Assembly (NCBI GenBank): GCA_944385105.1
Contig: CALWVR010000006.1
Coordinates: 31,708-95,707 of the forward strand
Source of the DNA: an uncultured Clostridia bacterium
Lineage (GTDB): Bacteria > Bacillota > Clostridia > Oscillospirales > Acutalibacteraceae
Length of the DNA: 64,000 nt
Direction: 5' to 3'
Of the stretch, positions 18,139 through 26,341 are shown one piece after another. A program made the translations under genes and the position numbers. Positions within the stretch are counted from its first letter, which is position 1; every line of letters begins with the position of its first letter. The notes under the pieces were generated by a model, which worked only from the letters and a program-made list of their open reading frames with translations, made no database searches and was not told the origin of the DNA.

Positions 18139-18840
18139 TTAATTTAAGATTAACTGAAATATATGTTTGGAAGTCTGTGGGTCACGTAGGCATAATCCTG
18201 CCGCTAGACGCGTGATTATTGATTGTACAAGAATCAACGAAATTGGAGAAATAATAAACGCTTCTTCAATTGCAGATTCCAAATGCTCTGCTTTTTCTTT
18301 GATGACAATGTTTACTATCTGATTAAGTCTATCTACTGAAATAGCATAATCCGGCATATTATAGTTTACTGAATCATCTATAAGTTCTTTCTTAAAACTA
18401 TCTACTATATCTTGAACATAATCAAGTATAAATTGTGAAGTATATAATTCAGATTTGGTGTTCAGTTCAAGACAATTGTTGTAGTGATCATCAATATATT
18501 TTTGATGTCATTGTAAAATTTATGGCTCTGTCTACAATCGAGCCACAAGCACTTGATGCCACAACTAATAGTTCTGTATATATTTTTTCTCCTGAAAAAG
18601 CAATGTTTGATGTGGATGCAGAACCAATACTACCTAGTATTATTGATAAATACTCGTCCAAATAATAGGACTTATCCCCTAGTTCCTCTCTGATATCACT
18701 TGCAATTGCCCAAAAATTTGACATGGCTTTTCTAATGCTATCAAAATAGCAATTTCCGTACAATAATTCTTGATCTTCAAACATGTATTGGCAAAGGGCG
18801 TATGGAAAAATTAAATGATGAAATGTGTGAGGCATTTGCA
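18139..18840 (-). pseudogene. Unrecognised protein, frameshifted and lacking its 5' end
   Basis: Two minus-strand frames join into one protein of about 230 residues. The first part (IFPYALCQYMFEDQELLYGN to RAINFTMTSKIY) stops at about 18495. The frame that continues it (YIDDHYNNCLELNTKSELYT to HIFQLILN) is open to 18139. One frameshift near 18500 separates them. The sequence looks helical and has no motif I can place. The 5' end is lost at about 18800, where a different plus-strand gene begins, so this is a rearrangement junction. Confidence 0.55.
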
Positions 18841-18963
18841 TTTGTTCTAACTATGGTTGCAGCAGAACAACAAATTGTAATTCGAGGGATTGAAATGCTT
18901 TGCTATGTAGATACTGAAAGCCCTAAAAAGTTATATCAGTTCATGTTGGAGGAAAATCTATAA
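18802..18963 (+). CDS. Small protein of unknown function (53 aa)
   Basis: Reads MEKLNDEMCEAFAFVLTMVA to KLYQFMLEENL. It is a short helical protein with no recognised domain. Its stop overlaps the next start (TAATG), which indicates translational coupling with the 95-residue gene at 18963. No strong ribosome site precedes it, and the sequence just upstream belongs to a broken minus-strand gene, so it may be a 5'-truncated relic. Confidence 0.5.
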   Translation: MEKLNDEMCEAFAFVLTMVAAEQQIVIRGIEMLCYVDTESPKKLYQFMLEENL

Positions 18964-19250
18964 TGGATAACTTCAAATCAGCATGCGCAGATTTCATGAG
19001 TAGCATGATTGAGGATACACTATCTAATCTAAAATTGGAAAATACAGAATATAGGAAGTGCCGAGAAAATGAAAGAAATAATGTGAAGACAATTGCAACA
19101 ATTTTAAATAAATTATCTGCAGAGGATAAGGAAGTCATAAATAAACATGAAACAGATATTTTACATATATCGGCTTTCGAACAATTATATCTTTACAAGC
19201 AGAGTTATGTTGATTGTATTAAATTACTTAAAATCCTTGGTGTTATATGA
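18963..19250 (+). CDS. Small helical protein of unknown function (95 aa)
   Basis: The 95-residue protein begins MDNFKSACADFMSSMIEDTL and carries LSAEDKEVINKHETDILHI near its C-terminus. The layout (acidic helical N-terminus, LS-x-E-D turn, C-terminal YKQSYVDCIKLLKILG helix) resembles short DUF6809-type proteins of clostridial mobile elements, but I am not certain of the family. It is coupled to the upstream 53-residue gene by a one-base overlap and has its own terminator at 19264. Confidence 0.6.
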   Translation: MDNFKSACADFMSSMIEDTLSNLKLENTEYRKCRENERNNVKTIATILNKLSAEDKEVINKHETDILHISAFEQLYLYKQSYVDCIKLLKILGVI

Positions 19251-19263
19251 AATAATCTAAGTA

Positions 19264-19303
19264 ATATAAAATCTGCCAATCTTGTGACAGATTTTATATT
19301 TGT
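19264..19303 (+). terminator. Terminator after the small-protein pair
   Basis: ATATAAAATCTG and CAGATTTTATAT form a perfect 12-bp stem, followed by TTG; the stem is itself T-rich. Confidence 0.65.
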
Positions 19304-19363
19304 TGTGGTTCATAAATTTTTGAGGTTATGGTATAATAAAAAGCAAGAAATGGTGGCGATAAA

Positions 19364-20224
19364 ATGGAGCTGGCTAATTTAAATAAAAATGAATTAAGTC
19401 AAATTTTTGAGCCGATAATTAAAATAATTGAAAATTTACGCTGGGATACGTTTAAGGCTGTAAATCGTGAGTTGATCAATATGTATTGGGATATTGGTAA
19501 TTTTGTAAGCGAAAAAGTAAGCGTAAGCGAATGGGGCAAGTCTGTAGTTAAAGAGCTTTATATTTTTATACAGCGCAAAAATGAGGGCATAAGAGGCTTT
19601 TTACCGCAAAATATTTGGTGTATGAAATAATTTTATGAAATGTATAAAGTTAAAGAAAAACTCTCACCACTGGTGAGAGAAATAACTTGGTCAAATAATT
19701 TACTCATTATGTCTGGTACTAAAACAGATGAAGAAAAAGAATTTTACTTAAAAGTTTGTATTAAAAATAATTACTCTAAACGTGAACTTGAAAGAAAAAT
19801 AGACAGTATGCTTTTTGAACGTACAATGATTTCTAATGATAAAAATTAAATACTCATGTCTAGAAATCCAAATTTAATTTCTTTTAGGTATAGCTATGTG
19901 TTGGAATTTTTAAACTTATTATAAATCATAAATAACAAGATTTATGCAAATCTATTTTAAGAGGTATAAAAGAATTTGTCTTAGATTTAGGTAAAGCTTT
20001 TACTTTTGCTGGCAAAGACTATCATGTTGAGATAGGGAATACTGATTTTTCAATAGACTTATTATTTTATAACTGTGAATTTTTACGTTTAATTGCTATT
20101 GAGCTAAAAACAGGAAAATTTAAGTCAGAACATTTAGGGAAACTAAGCTATTGTAGGCTATGTGTTGCATTTTCCCAATAAAGAGATATTGGAAGATAAT
20201 CTTCGTGAAATTACTGAATGTTAA
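19364..20224 (+). pseudogene. DUF1016 (YhcG-type) PDDEXK nuclease pseudogene
   Basis: The N-terminal DUF1016 domain is clear (RWDTFKAVNRELINMYWDIG, FIQRKNEGIRGF, NIWCMK). It is followed after an in-frame TAA (CAA to TAA at 19628) by FYEMYKVKEKLSPLVREITWS and the ERTMISNDKN segment. Later frames show the nuclease core, where a GNTDFSIDLLFYN-like stretch and IAIELKTGKFKSEHLGKL carry the D...E-x-K residues. It ends at about 20224 with several frameshifts and a missing linker. Intact family members act as mobile-element or defence-associated nucleases. Confidence 0.85.
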
Positions 20225-20628
20225 GAAGGAGAAGAGAATAGATAAAAGAGCTGACAAGAAAAAATATTAAGTAAAATAGGTTAATTTTGATGGTTTAGTG
20301 GAAGATGCGTAAGCATTAGAAAGTACAGTATGACTTTATATAGCTTGATATTATATTAAAGTAGGAAGATCTTTGTTAGGATAGAATGTAATTAATGGAC
20401 GAGGCTTATAAAAATATTACAACTAAGCTGGTGATGTTATTTTGTATCAAGGGAATTCTTTTAATATTTTTTTGGCTGCGAGTACATGTAATCTTACTCA
20501 ATTTAGAAGGATAAATAAAGTAAAACAATAAGATATTTATCTATAGACTACTTTAGCATATAATAATTTGTAATATCTATCTTTATTTAAAGTAAGATAT
20601 TAAAAATATATAAAAGGGGTTTTAAACT
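20225..20628. other. Gene-free stretch between the nuclease remnant and the CMD-cupin gene
   Basis: About 400 AT-rich bases with frequent stops in every frame. I see no RNA, repeat or recognisable gene fragment. The final 60 bases should hold the promoter for the gene at 20629. Confidence 0.4.
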
Positions 20629-21366
20629 ATGGAGAAACAAACAGCTGGAAGAGATTCACTTGGAAATTTCGCTCCAAAATTTGCAGAGATTAACGATGAT
20701 GTGCTTTTTGGAGAAGTATGGTCAAGAGAAGACAAATTGTCTCTTAAGATTCGTTCTATAATAACTGTGACTTCGTTAGTCAGTAAGGGTATTGTAGACA
20801 ACTCTTTATTTTACCATTTATCTACTGCTCAAAAAAATGGTGTAACTAAAACAGAAATGGCCGAGATTTTAACGCACCTTTCTTTTTACGCCGGTTGGCC
20901 TAATGCTTGGGCAGCATTTCGTATGGCAAAAGAAGTCTATAAAGAGGATAATTTACAGACAGAGCATGGAGGTTTATTTGGTCTTGGAGAATTAAACGTA
21001 AATTTCGCCCAGTATTTTAGCGGTAAAAGTTATTTAAACCCGCTTACAAACCCAGAAGATACTGTATTTATTGCCAATGTAACTTTTGAGCCGGGTTGCA
21101 GAAATAATTGGCATATTCATTGTGCGCAGGATGGAGGAGGACAAATCCTTTTATGCTTAGATGGTGAGGGATGGTATCAGGAAGAAGGGAAGTCTGCTCA
21201 AAGTTTAAAGCCGGGTGATGTTGTAACTATTCCTGCGAATGTAAAACACTGGCATGGTGCTAAAAAGGACAATTGGTTTAGCCATCTGGCTATAGAATGC
21301 CCTGGAATAAATACGTCCAACAAATGGTGTGAACCTGTTGGAGACCAAGAATACAATAAATTATAA
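20629..21366 (+). CDS. CMD-cupin fusion protein, copy 3 (intact)
   Basis: The 245-residue protein is collinear with the copy at 2781. The CMD helices (IRSIITVTSLVSKGI, EILTHLSFYAGWPNAW) fill residues about 15-105 and the cupin about 128-240, with WHIHCAQ where copy 1 has WHIHHAA, so one potential metal histidine becomes Cys. PANVKHWHG and GEGWYQEEGK are unchanged. AAAGGGG precedes the ATG. It begins a third module (CMD-cupin, broken ABM, iron ADH, FMN reductase, hydrolase). Confidence 0.88.
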   Translation: MEKQTAGRDSLGNFAPKFAEINDDVLFGEVWSREDKLSLKIRSIITVTSLVSKGIVDNSLFYHLSTAQKNGVTKTEMAEILTHLSFYAGWPNAWAAFRMAKEVYKEDNLQTEHGGLFGLGELNVNFAQYFSGKSYLNPLTNPEDTVFIANVTFEPGCRNNWHIHCAQDGGGQILLCLDGEGWYQEEGKSAQSLKPGDVVTIPANVKHWHGAKKDNWFSHLAIECPGINTSNKWCEPVGDQEYNKL

Positions 21367-21403
21367 GTCTATGAATTAATAATTCTTAAAAAGGAGTGAT
21401 TTA

Positions 21404-21666
21404 GTAAGTTTGAAAATTAATATTTATTATTCTGGAAAAAACTTTAGGATGAAAAATTTGTAGACTAAGTAATTTCAAGCAGAGCTTTAGAAAGAACTCG
21501 AATATTTCTTCTTATAAATGACCCTAAAACGGTTTTATTAATTGCCAAATGGAAAAATAAAGAATCATTAGATTTACACCATAAATCAAACATGATGAAT
21601 ACAATAGTTGGACTAAAAGAAAAGTATAGATTTTACATGACAATAGAACGATATACTGGATGCTGA
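21404..21666 (+). pseudogene. YgiN-like monooxygenase pseudogene
   Basis: Aligns with the intact gene at 3566. The start has become GTA, followed by SLKINIYYSGKN. In-frame stops and a frameshift follow at about 21460. It recovers as VLLIAKWKNKESLDLHHKSNMMNTIVGLKEKYRF, and the C-terminus ends at a TGA at 21664. It keeps the same position behind the CMD-cupin gene as copy 1. Confidence 0.85.
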
Positions 21667-21813
21667 ATTTTCTAAGTAGAAGTTAGGCGTAAACTTTATT
21701 GATTTTATTAGAAAAAGGGTAAAAACAAGAAAATGATTTAAGTGAATGGTTCTAGAAATTTGACGACAAATATTTCAATAAATTATTATATGTAATTAGA
21801 AGGAGATTTAACT

Positions 21814-22983
21814 ATGATAGGAAATTTTATTTATTCTAACCCGACTAAAATTTATTTTGGGAAAGAATCACTAAATGGTCTACGTGAAGAATTACCTAAG
21901 TATGGTAAAAATATACTTCTAGTCTATGGAGGTGGATCTATCAAGAAAAATGGCATTTACGATGAAATAATCACTATTCTTAATGAATGTAATAAAGAAA
22001 TTTTTGAAGATGCAGGTGTTATGCCAAACCCTACAGTTGAAAAATTATATGAGGGCTGTAGACGGGCAAAAGAGGGAAATATAGATTTAATTCTTGCTGT
22101 AGGTGGTGGGTCTGTATGCGATTACGCAAAAGCCGTTTCTGTATCAGCTCATTGTATGGAAGACCCATGGGAAAAATATTATCTACGTATGGAAGATGTC
22201 GACAATAAAATAATTCCAGTAGGTTGTGTATTGACTATGGTGGGTACTGGTTCTGAAATGAATGGTGGCTCTGTTATTACAAATCATAAGCAAAAACGCA
22301 AAATCGGCCATGTGTTTGGTGAAAATGTTATGCCCAAATTCTCAATTTTAAATCCTTTATACACTTTCACTATACCGAAGTATCAGATGGTTGCTGGATT
22401 TTTTGATATTATGAGTCATATTTTAGAACAATATTTTTCTGGCAATGATGATAACACGTCTGACTATATTATGGAGGGACTACTAAAATCTTTAATTCAC
22501 AGTACAAAAGTTGCAATTGAAAATCCTAAAGATTATGAGGCAAGAAGTAATATTATGTGGATTGCAACTTGGGCTCTTAATACATTTATAGCAAAAGGGA
22601 AAACTACAGATTGGGAAGTGCATATGATTGGGCAGTCAATCGGGGCTTATACAGATGCAACTCATGGTATGACCCTTTCGGCAGTTTCTATTCCATATTA
22701 TAGATTTATTATGCCGTATGGGTTAGAAAAGTTTAAAAGATATGCTATAAATGTTTGGAATGTAAATCCTAATGGAAAAACTGATGAGCAAATTGCAAAA
22801 GAGGGTCTTTCAAGAATGGAAGAGTATATGATAGAGATGGGACTTGTTATGAATATCAGTGAGCTAGGTGTAAAAGAGGAAATGCTGGAAGGTATTGCTA
22901 GTGGCACCTTCATCATGAAAGGTGGGTATAAAATTCTTACCCATGATGATATTGTTAAGATTTTAAGATCAAGTATGAAATAG
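21814..22983 (+). CDS. Iron-containing alcohol dehydrogenase (BdhA/YqhD type)
   Basis: The 389-residue group III alcohol dehydrogenase begins NFIYSNPTKIYFGK, as in NADPH-dependent butanol dehydrogenases. The nucleotide loop is AVGGGSVCDYAKAV (about residues 91-104). Metal ligands are in FFDIMSHILEQYFSG (Asp, His) and in the C-terminal DATHGMTLSAVSIPYY (His). It reduces aldehydes to alcohols in the cytoplasm. AGAAGGAG precedes the ATG and the FMN reductase gene follows after 21 bases. It has the place held by aldo/keto reductases in the other modules. Confidence 0.92.
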   Translation: MIGNFIYSNPTKIYFGKESLNGLREELPKYGKNILLVYGGGSIKKNGIYDEIITILNECNKEIFEDAGVMPNPTVEKLYEGCRRAKEGNIDLILAVGGGSVCDYAKAVSVSAHCMEDPWEKYYLRMEDVDNKIIPVGCVLTMVGTGSEMNGGSVITNHKQKRKIGHVFGENVMPKFSILNPLYTFTIPKYQMVAGFFDIMSHILEQYFSGNDDNTSDYIMEGLLKSLIHSTKVAIENPKDYEARSNIMWIATWALNTFIAKGKTTDWEVHMIGQSIGAYTDATHGMTLSAVSIPYYRFIMPYGLEKFKRYAINVWNVNPNGKTDEQIAKEGLSRMEEYMIEMGLVMNISELGVKEEMLEGIASGTFIMKGGYKILTHDDIVKILRSSMK

Positions 22984-23004
22984 AACTCAAGAGGAGAGAT
23001 TAAA

Positions 23005-23544
23005 ATGAGTAAAAAAGTTCTTATTATTTCGTCGAGCCCACGTAAAGGAGGAAATTCCGAAACTTTAGCTGATGAATTTGCAAGGGGTGTAATAGAATCT
23101 GGAAACTATGTTGAGAAGATTTGTTTACATGGTAAAAAGATATCATTTTGTATAGGATGTTTTGCTTGTTTAGATGCTCATAGATGTGTAATCCATGATG
23201 ATGCAGACAGTATTGCACAAAGAATGTTGATATCGGACGTTTTAGTTTTTGCTACACCTGTATATTATTACAGTGTAAGTGGTCAACTTAAAACTATGCT
23301 AGACCGTGCAAATCCTCTTTATGGTTCTGATTATGCTTTTAGAGACATTTACTTATTAGCAACTGCCGCAGAAGACGAAGCCAATACATTTGAAGGGACA
23401 GAAAAAGCAGTCCAGGGATGGATAGACTGCTTTGAAAAGGCAAAACTCTCTGGAAAGATTTTTGCAGGTGGAGTTAATAAGATTGGTGAAATTAAGAACC
23501 ATCCTGCCCTTTTAGAAGCATACGAGATGGGCAAGAAAATATAG
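23005..23544 (+). CDS. NADPH-dependent FMN reductase family protein, copy 2
   Basis: The 179-residue protein has the FMN loop SKKVLIISSSPRKGGNSETL, a cysteine segment ISFCIGCFACLDAHRC (three-cysteine pattern like the copy at 9643) and VLVFATPVYYYSVSGQLKTMLDR at the flavin site. AGGAGAG precedes the ATG. It is in an operon with the iron ADH. Its role is likely NADPH-driven reduction of flavin or quinoid substrates. Confidence 0.88.
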   Translation: MSKKVLIISSSPRKGGNSETLADEFARGVIESGNYVEKICLHGKKISFCIGCFACLDAHRCVIHDDADSIAQRMLISDVLVFATPVYYYSVSGQLKTMLDRANPLYGSDYAFRDIYLLATAAEDEANTFEGTEKAVQGWIDCFEKAKLSGKIFAGGVNKIGEIKNHPALLEAYEMGKKI

Positions 23545-23754
23545 TTTTCTTTGTATATCAATAATATACTTAAAATTTTAGGATACCATTGAAAAAGTAA
23601 ATTTTTATAATTATCTTTATTTATAATAAAGCAATACATATTTTATAATTTTATATTATTGTTTGTACTATAGAATGCAGTTTATTATATATATTATTAA
23701 ATAATCTACTTATTAAAATTAATTTTAATTCAATTTTGATTAGGAGGATATATT

Positions 23755-24711
23755 ATGAAATCAGCTTACGAGGGGTACAGTTTTAAGCTTAATGAAGATA
23801 TAAATAGAAAAAAGGTGCACTTTAGAAACCGTTATGGTATTGAACTTACTGGAGATGTTTATACACCTAAAAATTTAGAAGGAAAACTTGCCTCTATTGC
23901 CGTGTGTGGCCCTTTTGGTGCTGTAAAGGAACAAGCATCCGGATTTTATGCAAACGAAATGGCATCCAGGGGATTTATTGCCATGGCATTTGATCCGTCG
24001 TTTACAGGGGAAAGTGGAGGAGAGGTTCGAAATGTTGCTTCTCCTGACATTAATACAGAGGATTTCTCTGCAGCTGTTGATTTCTTATCAACGCAAGATG
24101 CTATTGATTCTGAAAGAATTGGAATTATTGGTATATGTGGCTTTGGTGGCATGGCACTCAATGCGGCAGCTATGGATACAAGAATTAAGGCTACAGTTAC
24201 CTCTACTATGTACGATATGAGTCGAGTAAACGCTTATGGCTATTTTGATAAAATGGGCATAGATGAAAGATATGAATTGAAAAAGTCTTTAAACGATCAG
24301 CGTACAGAAGACTATAGAAACGGAACATTTGCTAGAGCTGGAGGTGTTATTGATCCACTTCCAAGTGATGCTCCTTTCTATGTTAAGGACTATTATGACT
24401 ATTATAAAACAGAAAGAGGTTATACAGAGCGTTCTCTTAACTCAAACGATGGCTTTAATAAAACATCTTCACTTTCTTTTATTAATATGCCAATTTTAAA
24501 TTTTAGTAATGAAATACGTAGTGCAGTTCTTATGATACACGGTGAACAAGCTCATTCATGTTATTTTAGCCGTGATGCTTTTAGGAAACTTAATGGTGAT
24601 AACAAAGAGCTACTCATTCTTCCAAATACTGTTCACACAGACTTGTACGATAAAAAGGACAAAATTCCTTTTGATAAATTGGAAAGCTTTTTTAAAGAGT
24701 ATTTGAAGTAA
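23755..24711 (+). CDS. Dienelactone-hydrolase-like alpha/beta hydrolase, copy 2
   Basis: The 318-residue hydrolase resembles the one at 8538. It has a cysteine nucleophile elbow GICGFGG (Cys128), an oxyanion loop CGPFGAVKEQASGFYA and a C-terminal TVHTDLYD that supplies the histidine. AGGAGG precedes the ATG. The 210-base gap from the FMN reductase gene is AT-rich, so it may have its own promoter. Terminator and repeat copy C follow. Confidence 0.85.
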   Translation: MKSAYEGYSFKLNEDINRKKVHFRNRYGIELTGDVYTPKNLEGKLASIAVCGPFGAVKEQASGFYANEMASRGFIAMAFDPSFTGESGGEVRNVASPDINTEDFSAAVDFLSTQDAIDSERIGIIGICGFGGMALNAAAMDTRIKATVTSTMYDMSRVNAYGYFDKMGIDERYELKKSLNDQRTEDYRNGTFARAGGVIDPLPSDAPFYVKDYYDYYKTERGYTERSLNSNDGFNKTSSLSFINMPILNFSNEIRSAVLMIHGEQAHSCYFSRDAFRKLNGDNKELLILPNTVHTDLYDKKDKIPFDKLESFFKEYLK

Positions 24712-24793
24712 TAATGTAAAGATTAGGCTCAATAGAATTTAGTAGTTTGTTAGATTGTTGTGCGTAGTGGTAATATTAAGTTTTATTCGTGCT

Positions 24794-24880
24794 GTTGTAT
24801 CAAAAGTTAAAGTATTAGACGTAATGAAAAGAACATATTTATGTAGAAAAAAGGCCCATAAGCACTGGGCCTTTTTTACA
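24794..24880 (+). repeat. Dispersed boundary repeat, copy C (partial)
   Basis: TTGTATCAAAAGTTAAAGTATTAGACGTAATG corresponds to the region before and at the start of copy B (7363-7395). It is followed, at the same distance, by a GGCCCA-type terminator hairpin that replaces the GCCCAG one. The GTGTGCA right half is absent. Confidence 0.65.
24846..24877 (+). terminator. Terminator closing module 3
   Basis: GAAAAAAGGCCCA and TGGGCCTTTTTT form the stem around a TAAGCAC loop. Confidence 0.85.
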
Positions 24881-24917
24881 TTTACTTATGGATTCCAATT
24901 TATATTTTTAGTCCGTT

Positions 24918-25163
24918 TTATGAACAATTTAGATTAGATTCGACTGTAATAATAGTAGGTTTAATCTTGCACTTTTCGAGTATTTCTTCAAGCGGGTCTC
25001 CTTCAAAACTAGACAGTCCAATTGACTTTACTTTACCCTCTTTAGCTGCTTTTTCTATTGATTTACATTCTAAAAAATACTTACCCGCGGGATTATGAAG
25101 AAGTAGTAAATCAATGTAATAGGCTTCTAATCTTTCAAGTATTTCATCAATTGCCGTTTCACT
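24918..25163 (-). pseudogene. Aldo/keto reductase fragment
   Basis: The minus strand reads SETAIDEILERLEAYYIDLL, then LLHNPAGKYF and KAAKEGKVKSIGLSSFEGDP, then EEILEKCKIKP. This is the central AKR region with the catalytic-His strand (LLLLHNP). Both ends are missing. It runs directly on from a flavodoxin N-terminal remnant, in a different frame. Confidence 0.75.
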
Positions 25164-25337
25164 TTTCTTCTGTCATGTCATTGGAAATTGTTGTCTCTAG
25201 CATAGAAGAATATGCAACAAGATTTTTAGTATCTGATTTTTGTACATATAAAGTAGAATCTTCAGTTCTCGGCGATTCTAGTAAATATGGATTATTTTCG
25301 GATATATGGCACGCAGACGACGTTTTACTAATTTGAT
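25159..25337 (-). pseudogene. Lipoprotein-flavodoxin N-terminal fragment
   Basis: The minus strand ends with KNLVAYSSMLETTISNDMTEE, which aligns with KALVVYFSVPETTNPNNMTGEE of the lipoprotein flavodoxin at 10190. The preceding SKTSSACHISENNPYLLESP region corresponds to a low-complexity linker. The fragment stops where the AKR fragment begins, as if a deletion had joined the first and last genes of a module-2-like operon. Confidence 0.6.
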
Positions 25338-26265
25338 TTATTAGGTGAGAGAAGAATAATAGAAGAAATCGTATACTTTCATTCTAAAGGAATAATTTTT
25401 GAGGGAGGGTAAACATGTCCCTAGTTATTAACAGCTATCGTAGTATTGAATGATCTTGTTTGGGTCTGATTTTTTCATGTATTTATATTTATTTTTCTTA
25501 AGATAAGAAAATTATAGTGTAATTTTCTTATTGAAAAATCTATAATATTGATGGGATAAAAAGGAAAGCATTTATAAAAGTTTCAATAATAGGGTTAAGA
25601 AACCTTACTAACGTAGAAATATAGAAATATGTTTCTGAAAGTACAACAAAAACAATTAAATATGGGCAAGAGATATGACGCAATTGTGGAAATATAAGAT
25701 TATGAAAGTAATATTCATAAAACAATAAGTCGACCGTAATTTAAAAATTTAAAGAACGTTAAATATATGTGTGTTTTGCTCTTCAAAAAAAATCAAACTT
25801 GAAAATATCAATAACTTTGAAGCGAACAATCTATTCTGAGTAGTTTGATAAAACTGTTTGCTAAGGCTGATTTGAAGCCTTATGTATTTAATGAATAAAC
25901 TTTGATGGACATTGAAATAAAAGATTACATCAAACAATGAAAAAATTTACTAATTTTAGTAAGAGGCTTTGATAACAAGAGGTAAGTGTATAAAAGCACT
26001 AGTTAAAAAGCTTACTTTAAAGAGTATATACAAGAAAAAGTTTATTTCTTATGTAATATAAGGATTTTGAATTGGCAAATGAAATGAGGAGGTGAGTGCA
26101 CTGCATAAGTTGGAAATTAAATTAGGTTAAAATCAGTTATAAGGATAATTTATGAAAAAATGTAAAATATGAGTACGGTTTACGCAGTTTGCTCAGCCTT
26201 TACAATTTAAAAACGATTAAAACTTATAATGTAAGAATAGGTTATAAAGGTAAGATAAATAATTT
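25338..26265. other. Gene-free stretch at the right end of the island
   Basis: About 930 bases, AT-rich, with stops in all frames. Short open stretches (for example NIDGIKRKAFIKVSIIGL near 25555) suggest decayed coding DNA, but I cannot identify it. I see no RNA gene or ordered repeat. It may mark the edge of the accessory region. Confidence 0.4.
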
Positions 26266-26303
26266 AGGTCTTTTATGATTTAATACCAAATCATAAAAGA
26301 CCT
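26266..26303. terminator. Bidirectional terminator after the phosphatase gene
   Basis: AGGTCTTTTATGATTT and AAATCATAAAAGACCT form a perfect 16-bp stem around AATACC; T-rich sequence follows on both strands. Confidence 0.8.
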
Positions 26304-26341
26304 TTATAACTTATTGTTACTTAATATATAGTTTCTTAATT

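Noticed and set aside
18435-18665. Plus-strand open frame (76 codons) within the broken minus-strand gene
   Set aside because: Its mirror frames read as a continuous helical protein joined by one frameshift, so the plus-strand frame is a shadow.
23349-23639. Minus-strand 96-codon frame over the FMN reductase end
   Set aside because: Mirror of the FMN reductase gene, which has clear motifs, so this frame is a shadow.
25540-25937. Minus-strand open frames in the gap at the island edge
   Set aside because: Phe/Ile-rich translations with no start site and no similarity that I can name; likely chance open frames in AT-rich DNA.
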